Source: Pristionchus mayeri
Taxonomy: Eukaryota > Nematoda > Chromadorea > Rhabditida > Neodiplogasteridae
Length of the DNA stretch: 64,000 nt
Assembly (NCBI GenBank): GCA_036245805.1
Contig: BTRK01000004.1
Span: 21,142,001 to 21,206,000, forward strand
Reading direction: 5' to 3'
Part shown: piece after piece, positions 1 to 12,000 of the stretch
How the letters are laid out: the number at the start of each line of letters is the position of its first letter
Numbering within the stretch: the first letter of the stretch is position 1
Position numbers and translations under genes: made by a program
The notes under the pieces: generated by a model
Told to the model about the DNA's origin: nothing
Seen by the model: the letters and a program-made list of their open reading frames with translations, nothing else
The model's database searches: none

Positions 1-3000
1 AGGAATTTGTTAGTGTTTGCATCGAGAATTCTGGAGCAGACTCTCTTGTCGGTGTTTAGTTTGAGAGGGGCGGGACCATTGCAGGCATAGTACCAGGAAG
101 TGGTAGTGGTGCAGCTCAGTTCTGTGGTACTCAATCAGTGAATATCATGAGAGAAGGGAACAAACCCTGGCATTGACACGTGTTTCTGTCGTAGGAATTG
201 CACACTATGAACTCGGAACCACAAGAGAAACTGCCCGGAGTGTTGGTGCACTGGAATTAACTCTTGTCATACTACAGAGATAAATCAGCGATAGTGCAAT
301 ACACTGGAAGTATCGGACAAGACTGAAGGGACACGGTACCTTGACGCAGTTGCTGCCCACACAAGTTGCTGCAGCTGCAGCAGAACAACAAGCATCGGGG
401 AGAACCTTGCACTCGTCGATGTCTGAAGGAGGGAGGGTAGGGGGGGGGGGGGGTGGAGAGGGAGGGAGCGGGAGAGGGAAGGGAGAAGATGGTCAATTCA
501 CTCACCGACTACATCAATGACTGCTCCAGTCGCATTGTCTCTCACTAGTTCGTATCCAGATGTTGATGGCACCCATCGATCATTGATGCAGCTCAGAAGT
601 CTCTGCAGTCCCTTCTCCACAATCGAAGGGGGATGAGCTCCTCCCTCCATGCACTCGAATTCTGAAAGGGACATTGTTTACACTGCGGAATCGAGATGCC
701 TCGGGCTGTGAATAAGAAGCATCACTGACTATCGCACGCCGTCGTGTTCTTTCCGTTGATTTCCCTCACTCTCGCTGTGTAGCCCAACTTGCATTTGCAC
801 TTGAAGTTGACACACTCGAAGTTGAGAGAAGAGTCACAGGGGCCACATTGAGGGTCTGAATTAGCTGTATGCAGAGAAATGAAATGATGGGAGGGATTAC
901 CAGGGCAGAAATAGCCAATCTTAGACAAGATCCTAGTCTCACTGCGGTTAACCGGCGGAGGGCAGGAGCATTCGAATCCCTGTAAGAGGGAGAGGTATTA
1001 AGTCTCTGTTGAGTCTCCAATATCACCTTAATCTTCGGATTGATCTTCCTCTGGTAAGAGACGGTATTCGCATTGATATTCAAACAGAATGGCATGAGGA
1101 ACTCAGTGGAGAATACAGCAGAGAGCGTGTTGAAGGAGGTATTGGCCAAGGCCTCAAACAGAATTACTATTCACATTTCCTTAACTAAATCGGCACATTA
1201 TAGTAGCAGATGGCATATCCGGATGAGTTGTCCTTAGGGGCGACCATCCATTCCTTCCATGATCCCTTGTTCTGTCCGGATGCAATCTAAATGAGTCCTC
1301 ATCCCTCCTCTTCTCCTTCCCTCTCCTCACCTTCTTCATAGTCTCTCCATAAGCGGGATCGACAGCACATTCATCCTTGTCCACACAAGTCAAATTCCTT
1401 CCGTCTTTCGATCTTTCCTTCTCAACGAATCCTTCCTTGCAAGTCAACACTGGTTTTCCATCCACAGTCTCGCAAGAACTCGACTCGGGGTCGAATTCCG
1501 ATCTTCCATCTTCACATTGATCGATTTCTGCAATTCCTCCCTTGTCTCACTCCTTCTCCCTCTCCCCCTCATCCCCCTTCCCTTCCTCCTTCCTCCTTCC
1601 TCCTCTCCCCCCCCTCTCTCTCACTCACCATTGCAGATTGTGAACATTCCCGTCGCTGGTTCGTATCCATCCTTGCACACGCACCCCGCACGTGGTTTGT
1701 CGGGAAGCATCTGAATGATTAGCTTACTTCCTTTCCCTTATCTATCCCTCACATAACAATTAGTTGTCGTGGCGTCGCAATCATGCTTGCCAGGAATATT
1801 GCACAAATCTTCGACGGTGCAGTTGAGGTACCCATCTCCTGAATATTCACTCTTTGATAATGAAGGAAGAGACTAGAAATAGACTGACCAATGTATCCAA
1901 GCTTGCAAATACAAGTGTACGATCCTACAGTATCCTCACAATCCGCGAATTTGTGGCAGGGGAAGGGAGTACGAAGACATTCGTTGACATCTGAATGTGC
2001 CCTCTCATCACATAATACTCAGATTCTCCACTCACTCTCGCATTTGGTAACAGCAGAAGGGTCGGGGTGTCCGTATCCTTCTTTGCAGTTGCATGAATAT
2101 CCCGGTTCGGTGTTGACACAAATGTGTGTGTGATTGGAACAGACTGTCGAGTTGCGGCACTCGTTGGTATCTGGGATCTCTCCTCTCATTCTCATCAAGA
2201 GACTTCATTCCTCACCTTTACACTCGTACGGATTATCTGACTTCTCGTATCCATTCTTGCAATCACATTTGTATCCAATGTCCAGATCAACACAAACAGT
2301 GGAACGAGGTTTGCACTTGTTGAGCGAAGGATCGAGACATTCGTTGATTCCTGATCGAGTACCTCAGTCATCTTCCTCCCTTCCCTCTTACCATGACAAT
2401 CTCCCTTCTTGCCCGATCCAGTTGTTCCTTCGGGACAGATACAATTGAGACCTCCCTGGATATCCACACACTTCGCCTTCTCGTCGCATGTGTTCAGAGT
2501 TGCGTTCTCGCAGAATTTGATGGCTGAAAGGAGGGGAATCCGGGGGGGGGGGGGGAGGGGGTAGGGAAGGGGAGGGAAAGGTGGAGGTGAGGGAATGAGT
2601 ATCAGAGGGAGAGGGGACTCACACTTGCACCACGTTCCGTTTCCTTGGTATCCTTCATTGCACGTGCAATCACACTTGTTTCCATTCGGTTTTCCAGTTG
2701 CATATCGGGAACAAGGAGTGTACTCGACACAAGGATCGAACTGAATTCGAGAATTGTTAGATGTCTCATACTAATGTAAATTGTTGGGTCTGACTGGTTT
2801 GCATGGGGAGGAGATGGTTCCCAGTCCGATGTATCCCTCCTTGCAGACACAGTAGATGCCTCCCTCCTGAGTGGGAGATCATTCCTCTCTCTCTCTCCTC
2901 TCAATCTGATCTTTGATCTCTCTCCTCACCTTTCTCTGCACACAATCCGCATGGTGAGTGCACACATTATCATCACAAGTGAGTGGTTTGCAAGGTGCTG

Positions 3001-6000
3001 TCATGTTGTCTTGTTTAGCTCCCACTGGACAGACACACTCATAGAAGGGAGGAATGAGCTTGTCGATGCATACTCCCTTGAATTAAGTAATATTCCCTGA
3101 TTCAGGTTTGAGAGATACAGTACCCGTCCACAGACATCCTTCTGTTCGCATGGCTTGACTGGTTTACACTGGTGGCCGACCTTCTCGTATCCAGGATCAC
3201 AAATACACTCGTAGGTACCGATGTCTAACAGGAAAATATTAATGTACATGAAGAAAAGGTTCGCTCACCTCCAGTCTTATTTTGTGCCTGTACAACTTGG
3301 CATCGGGAGTTGGAAGGGCAATCGAAGTTATTCTGACACGGAGGAACGACCACGCAGATCTTCAGTTTGGCGTCAAACTGAGAGGAGATACGTTAATCTA
3401 CTGGAGTTCCATTGCTTACGATGTATCCAGTCTCGCAGATGCACTTGGGAACGGTTTCTCCCTTCTTCTCTCCTGGTACCAACACACAGATGGAGTAGGC
3501 AGGACAGGGTTCATTGCATCTGATGGAGGGATTAGATTGACCGATTCCGTTCCTTCTCACCGGTTATCAAGCAGGCACTTCTTCTTCTCGGAGTCCATTG
3601 TGAATCCATTGGTGCAGTTGCAGTAGAATGATCTGAGTTGAGATTTGAGGATAACTATATCTCAATCGCATCGACTCTAATATTTGACTTACGTCCATGT
3701 ATTTGTGCACTGTTCTGATCCATCGAGTGAGCAATTGTGAGTTCCCATTTTGCACTCATTTTGATCCTCGCATTTCTTCTTGCTTTCAGGAATGTAGACG
3801 AGTCCCTTTTTGCATTCGCATCTGAAGGAGAGAATGAAGGAGGGGGCAAAAGGGGGCGAAGTAGGGGGGGGGGGGGGAGTGGGAAGGCTCACTTGAATCC
3901 GACTGAGAGGTCGATACAATCAGTTGTATTCTTGTCACAGTCATCCTTGGGAGTATTGCAGAAGATTTCCTCTGTAAAGGTCACTCATATGGTCAAGAAT
4001 GGCAGAGAGAGTGTCAATGGAAGGAGAGAGAAGACTGACTCTCGCAAACTTGGTCGTCTCCTTCCTTGTTCACAAATCCTGGTTCACACTTGCAATTCCA
4101 TGATCCATCAGTGTTGTTACATCTTCCTCTTCCCACTATGCATTTCTCCTGGTACGAACCCGCCTTGCACTCGTCGATATCTACAGTAAGATTACAGCAT
4201 CCATTCCATTTAGGACACTCACCTTCGCACTTGTTAGCAGCAGAGTTGTACTTGAATCCAGAGGGGCATTGACAGGTGAACGATCCCTGAATATTCCAAT
4301 ATTCCTATTAAGAAGGATTGCAGTCCAACCTCGGTATTGATGCAAGTGGAATTAAGAGGACAGGGACAGCCTTCCTTCGGACATTTCTCACACTCGTTGA
4401 TATCTGTGATCGATATTCCAATCCATTCTCATCTCTCTTCTCACCTTGGCAAGTTCTCGTCTTGGGGTTGAATTTGAATCCCTTGCTCTTACAGACGCAA
4501 TCCACCCATTTCTCGTACTCATCAGTGGCATTTCTATCAATACAATCGGCATCTCTCGGACAGTCATTGTACTCTCGTTTGCAGAGATTTGGCACTGAAA
4601 GGATATCAACTAGGGATGGAAGATTGTTGATTTCTCACGATCACAGACGTTCGATCCATCTCCTTCGTACGGTTTTCTACATTTACAACTGAATCCGGGA
4701 GTGAGATCGATACAATCCGCTTGTTCGTGGCAATTATCGATTCCCAGTTCACACTCGTTGATCTCTGGAATGGAATTGTCTCTGAAGGGGAGAGAGGGGA
4801 TACGAACGTGTGCAATTCTCCCTTCCATCTCCATCGTATCCCAAGTTACAAGAACAGTTGGCAACTCCACTCATACTTATCATGCAATGGGCGTCTTTGT
4901 GACAGCCAGTACAACTGAAAAGGGAATTATATTTCGATGAACGAGATCCAATCTCGATACTTGGCAGTGGAGTTGAAGATGCACTCGGCGGGACCATTCT
5001 GTTTGAATTGAGGGAAGCAATCGCATCTAAAATCTTTGTTGTTTCTGGCTGCTAACTCGTGAGTACTTACCGGTAGCTGCCAGGGAGATCAGTGCAATTG
5101 GACATGTTGAGGTCGCAGGGTGGTTGTGGATCTTCGCACTCATTGATGTTGACGCATTCTCCCTTTTCGTTCTTCTTGTATCCTGGAAGGGTGGATAGGC
5201 TAGTGAAGTGGATTGAAGACTCACCATCAAGACAGGGACACTGGTAGCTTCCGATGGTATTCTCGCAGCGGGAGTTGTTCTTGCAGTCGTAGATGTTCAG
5301 ATTGCACTCGTGGATGTCAATGCACGTCTGAATCTTCGACTTCCTCCGTTCATTCAGAAGGGAACTCACTCCATTTGGACCCATAGTGAATCCTGGCTTG
5401 CAGATACATTTCCCCGTTTTCCAATCGCAGATTTGAGTGGAATTGTTGCAGGGATCGGGTTGGCATTTGTCATCCTTCACGCATCTTCAATCGATATTTC
5501 AGTTGTGGTCTTCAAATGGTCCCTTACTCGGTCTTCTTCTCGTTCAATTTGTAGTAGACATCACATCCACATTCGTAACTTCCGATGGTATTATTGCAGA
5601 CGAAAGTGGAATTGCAAGTGTGAGTTCTCTCTGTGCACTCGTCGATGTCTGCAATGGAATACATTAGCTGTATGATTTCTATGGGATTGGAGAGAATAAG
5701 ATTTGGAGAGCTACCAATTGTTGATTTACTAATATTATTTGTATAAATAGTGGTCCCTGGTTGGAGCAACCAATAATGTATATGTCAATCAATGTAATAG
5801 TCATCATTAGTTGATAATGCCGACCTTCGCACGAGAATGGTTTCGACGTCTTCCTTCTGAATCCTTGGTCGCATTCACATTCGCATTCCCTCTCGTTCTT
5901 CTTCTCAGGATGTTCATTCTTGTTGGGACAGAGATTCAAGTCGGTCCAGTTCATCTTCGTCTTCTTATCCTCGCATGGATCAATGACTGATATGGAATGG

Positions 6001-9000
6001 TCTCGAAGGGAAGAAGAGATGCTCTCACTCTTGCATGGCTCATCGTAGGGAGCTCCCGTGCCTGTGTACCCATTCTTGCATACACATTGACTCTTGTCCT
6101 TCTCTACGTTCTTGCATTCCGCATTTGGATCATGAGTGCAGTACTGTTCATTCGAACAGAGAGGATCCTCTGAAGAGTAGAGAAGACTCTTCCTCCCCTC
6201 CTCTCCCCTCTCTACCTTTACACTCCTTCTCTACGAATATCTGTCCTCTCGGGCAACTACAAGTGAATGATCCGGGTAGATTCGTGCAGTTTCCTCCAGG
6301 GGGACAAGGCTTCTCGAGACATTCGTTGATATCTGAGTGATTCATCGAGAGATGGAAGGGAATCTCCTCTCTCACCTTCGCATTTCTTCGTCTTCTCATT
6401 CAATTTATATCCATTATCACATTCGCAAACTGCCTTCGATCCCTTCTTAGTACACATCATCAGGGGCTTGTCAGAGCAGACGTCCGACCGACACTGGTAC
6501 ACCTTTTCCTGGAGGGAAGGAATGAATACCGTATCCTGAAGGGGAATGAGTATAAAGAGAGAGATACTCACTCCACACTTGCACGCATCCTCATCCACAC
6601 AGTTCTTCTTCTCATCGAGGATGTAATCAGTGGGGCAGACACAACGAGCATCGCCCGTCTTAGGGTCGGCGATACACGCAGCACCCTCTCCACAACCTCC
6701 TGAAGGAAATAGTCTGAGAGAGTATCTCCGAGTACTCACCATTGTTCTTCTTGCACGGGTTGGCCTTGCAAGTCTCTCCAGCAGACACGAATCCATCCTT
6801 GCAGACACACGTCGGTTTCCCTCCCACTTCCTTGCAAGTCTCAGAGGTTCCATCACACTTGACACTCTTGCACTTGTCGATGGGAGTGCATCCCTTGAAG
6901 GGATCTCCCTCGAATCCCTCCTGGCACACACAAGAGTAGCCTCCGATCTGCTCGATGCATTTCGCCTTGCTACCACATGGCTTGCCAGGAGATCCATCGG
7001 GCAGAGTGATTCCCTGAGAACCAATACTCATTATCTCTATGCGAGTACTGTGCGTTTTCGTATGCTTAGTTTCTTTAGACCGTTTCTCTGATAATTAACC
7101 ATTTATAGAGAAATTGTTGATCTCATTTCTCTCGTACCTCAGTGCATTCGGGGATGTCCTCACATGAGCAATTCTTGGGAGTGGTTGCACAATCGCCCTT
7201 CTTCCTACAATCAAATCGGCAATGAGGATAGAGTGGATTGGACTCGCCTGAATTTATCTTTGCATATGCACTCCCAGTCTCCAGGAGTATTGACGCAGTC
7301 TCCTCCGAGAGTAACTGGACAGGCATTGCTCCTCTGACACTCGTCGTCATCTGATTGGAATGAGATGATGGAGTGGGATAGACTTAATCCTACCAATGCA
7401 CGTTCCATTCAGTGCCATCACGTATCCAGTCTTGCAGATGCAGTAGAAACTTCCCGGGATGTTCACACACTTCAACTTCAGATCAGCAGTGCAATTGTTC
7501 GTCTTCGGAGAGGCGCACTCGTCCTTGTCTGGAGGGAAATCGATTAAGATGAGTTGAATACTGGCTAGTGCACCTTTGCACTTCCCAACTGCTCCCCAGT
7601 CGTATCCCTCCTTGCAAGTGCAGTTGAATGATCCGGGCTCGTTGACGCACTCTTGAGATTCGCGATCACAATTGTCTGTTCCCTCGTCACATTCATCCTT
7701 GTCTACAATCAATCACAGTCAACAACTCAGTCTCTTCTCATTAGCATAAGATTAAGAGTAGGAGAGAAGTTCTCTCACCGATGCATATCTTTCCATTCCC
7801 GTAGTATCCCTTTTGACAGGCGCAGAGGAAACTTCCAATGGTGTTCGTGCACTTGGCAACTTCGTGACAGTCGCTTCGATTCGTCTTGCACTCGTTGATG
7901 TCAACACATTCCGATTGCTGCAGAGATCAAAGATCACAAATGGCTAATGTTCTTTCCCTACCGAGCATTGAGTGGAGGTGCAAACTCCCTTCGTCTGGTT
8001 CCTCTCGTATCCCTTCTTGCAGTCGCACATGAAGAATGGATTCTTCTCGATGCATTGTGTGTTCTGCAATTCTCAAATCTTCCCATTCCTTCTTCTTCTC
8101 TCACCGCATAAGCAGTGCAATTGTCTCGCTGTAGAGTGCAGTATTTGATCAGCTCGCAAGTGGGATTCGTCATTCGGTCTGGGGCCTGAAATAATCCCAA
8201 TTCCTTCCCATTTACCATGAAGATACTATGGGTACCATCGATGTCTGTGAGTATCCGGGGTCGCATTCGCACTTGTATCCTCCGATGAAGTTGACGCAAG
8301 TTGAGCTGGCGGGGCACTTGATCGTCTCGTTCTTGCACTCGTTGATGTCTCAATTCGAATGATTAGATAGACAGTCCCATTTTCAGTCTCACCAGCACAT
8401 CCGATATCCCCATCCTCGTTGTATCCATCGGGACAGTAGCACTCTCCCATTGCAGGAAGAGTGTCTCTGCACTTGGAAGGAGGCTTGCACGAGTACTTCG
8501 AACACCATGATTCAGCTGAATGAAGGGGAGATTGAAGGAGGGAAAGGACGAAGGGAATGAGGAATCACTCACGATTGCATCCCTTCCTGGCCTTGATTCC
8601 CTCCATTGTCAATGGTTCGGGCACTCGGATCCAGTCGTAGTTCCTCTCGCAGTCGCATTGCTACAGGAGACATTCAATTACTTCCGTCTTCACTAACAAT
8701 AATAGTCTACCTCGTTCTTGCATTCTGAGTGCGGGGGACAGGGGAAAGCGGGGTTTGTGGGATTTGATTCGATGTCGCAGAATGAGGGAGCTGAGCAATA
8801 CGGATTGCGATTGAAGATCTGGATAGGCACTCACTAATGCAGAAGGTGTCGTTGTAGTTGATCGATCCGGGGAGGCAAGTACACCTGAATGCTCAGTTAT
8901 CTTCATCTCTTTGCATGGCCTACTTGTAGAATGGCGCCTTATCCGTTGGTTCGCAAACTCCGCATTTCCTCATATCCTTCAGTTTCTTGCACGGATCCAC

Positions 9001-12000
9001 ACCTGAGTATCGTGATGAACGTAATGCCATAGAGAGGGGTAGATCATACGTTGGCAGAATGGTCTCATCGCGTGTGTCTCTGGCTCTGGCTCGTATCCCT
9101 CCTCGCAAACACATTTGTACGATCCAGGCAGATCGATACAGTACGAATGAGGATTGCACTTGTGGGGTTTGACTGTCGAATTGCATTCGTTGATGTCTGA
9201 AAGGGAAAGGGCGGATGGGATCAGGAGAGGAGGGGTACTCACTCGTGCAAGTAGTGTTCGATCCAGGGATGGGTTCATATCCGTGCTTGCATTCACAGTT
9301 GAATCCTCCCTCGATTTGCTGGCAATCCGTACTACCTGGGTCGCAGTTATCCTGACGCTCCGTGCAGTAAGGAATTTCTGAAGGAACATATATAGAAGGT
9401 GGTGGCCTGAAGAGGACTCACGCTCGCAGAAGTCGAGTGGAGTCTTGCGGTATCCACCCTTGCAGATGCATTTGTAGCCACCCTGAAGAGAGAATGGAAG
9501 ATGGAAGTTGAGATGGCTGACCGGGTAGTCGACGCAAGTCTCTCTCTTCTCATCAGGACAAGCTGGCTTCCCTTCATCTCCCTCCTTGCACTCGTTGATG
9601 TCTGAATGAGCCATTGAATACAAGAAAGAAGCTGATCAACTTACTTTCGCAGATCGGTTTTCCGTTCTCGTCTTTTCCAGTCTCTTTGAATCCTTTGAGG
9701 CAAATGCAAGTGTAGTTGTTCGGCTAAAAATTGATATTTAATTCAATTGCATTAGTGAAGAGAAAGTTTATTTTACCAGTGGTTTGCACTCGGAGAACTT
9801 GGGGCAAGAGTAGTTGGCAGAGGAGCAATAATTGATTGGTTCGCAGTCCAGAAGACCGGGGATCTCTCTGAATCCATCGGGGCAAAGACACTGCAAGGAG
9901 TTGGATTGAACTGCAACTTCTCATTCTAAGCATACCTTGAATGATCCGAGAGTGTTGACGCAAACTCGATTGGTTCCCTGACTGGCACAAATATCGGGAG
10001 TTTCGCACTCGACGACATCTCAAGATTTGAATTCAAACAAATGGCTTGGAATAGATCACCTTCGCAAGTGCCGACAGTTCCTTTGCCCTTCCATCCCTTC
10101 TTCACTTCGCATTCGAACATCTTTCCTCCATCCAGATGGGGAATCTATTCAATTCTCTCTCCCTCGATCCTTCCCTCTCTCTCACCTTATTGATGCATGT
10201 TGTACACTGCGAGTCACAGTTGTGTCCAGCCTGATTCTTGCATTCGTCCTTGTCTGCAATTCCTTCCTCTCCTTCCCTTCCTTCCCTTCCTCCTCACCAG
10301 TGCACAATCCATTCGCTCCCTTCTCGTATCCCGCCTTGCAGATGCAAGTCATCAGCAGTCCACTTGCATCTCCCTCCACTTTCACGCAATTCTCGGTGTC
10401 GGGAGAGCACGAAGTGCAGTTGTTGACCATCGGACCAGGAGCTGCAAAGAGAGTTGGGACTACTCAATATCAAGGGGAAGGGTATTAGCTAAATGGTATT
10501 GAGATAATGAGATAAGGAAGTCGTCCTGAGATGTATTTATAAATGTGGTAATTTTGCATGTTGCCTTTTTCACGGGCCAGTAAACGTACGCCAGCACGGT
10601 TTCTTGTCATCAGCCTGATCCTTGAGTTGTCTCGCATGTCCCTCGAGACACTCGCATTTGTACTTCTTCGGATCTTTCTTATCATCGACACATTTCGTGT
10701 TAGTGATAGTCACACAGGGACGGAGTCGCTCGCACACACTCTTCGCTGAAGGATCAATTGGATTTGAGAGTGAAACAATGACTAGACAAGCGGATTTGTT
10801 GAAATTTCTATGTTTTGATCGTGTGGATATGCGATGGGACGAGAAGAAGGGACTCACGTTCGCACGTCTTTCCATCTCCCTCGTATCCCTCGTTGCAAAT
10901 GCAGTCGAAGCCACTTCCATCCACTCGATCCGTACAATTGGCACGAGGGGGAGGGGCACAGGTGCTAGAAGAGAGGATGAAGAAGGGAGGAGGAGAGGGA
11001 AGGGGAGGGAGTTACTCACTTCAGCTCGGCCTTGTCGCAGAAAGTATTGGGCTTGCACGATCGTTTATCGACGGGGTGGTGATTCTGAGGAGATTGAATT
11101 GCTAATGAAGTGTGTTCGTCTCCATTCTCAATCTGACCTCTTTGCAAGCGCAAGAGTACGAGTCTCCATTCTGGCTGAGCTTGCAAGTGGTCGTTGCATT
11201 GTCGCAGTGCTCACAGAAGACTTTCTCGTCGGCTCAAATGGAATGTTTAGTGGCCACTTTTGACATGAACACTTACGTTTGCATTCTCCATTGACCATCT
11301 TGTATCCATCGACACAAATGCATTCGTAGCTTCCGATCGTGTTGTTGCACTTGGAGAAATGACCACAGGGGTGCTTCTCACACTCGTTCTTGTCCGTGCA
11401 ATTGCTGAAAGGAAGATGCATCTCCCTGTGATCAGTCTAATTGATTCATACTCGTTATTGGGTCCCTTGCCGAATCCTTCCATGCAGAGGCAATTGAACG
11501 ATCCGATGGTATCAATGCATTGTGCATTCTCTCCACAGATTCCTGGCTGCTCGCAACACTCGTTGTTGTCTGCAATCGAAGACGATACTCTGATATCAAT
11601 TTCCCTTCAGATGAACTCTTTCCAACTCGTACTTTTGCATTCTCTGCACTTCGTTCCTCCATAAGGATCGGCAGTCATTCCCTTCGGACACTCGCATTTG
11701 TACCTCAACCAAGAAATGGGAATGGCTGAATTCAAACTCGGATTAACTTCTGGTTGTTATCCTCGAGTGGTTCCATGTCGATGCACTTCGCAGTAGGGTC
11801 ACACGTGTGAGTATTCTCGGCGCATTCGTCGATGTCTGAAAGGAGGAATACCACATTTGGAACGATTTGAATGTCATGTGCGTATTATGAAACAAATGGC
11901 TGAAACTGACTCTGACAGCTGATACCCGTGGATCCTCGATAGCCCATCTCTACATTGCAAGGAGCGCAACTGAAGAGCCACAACTGGAAAGATGCGATTA

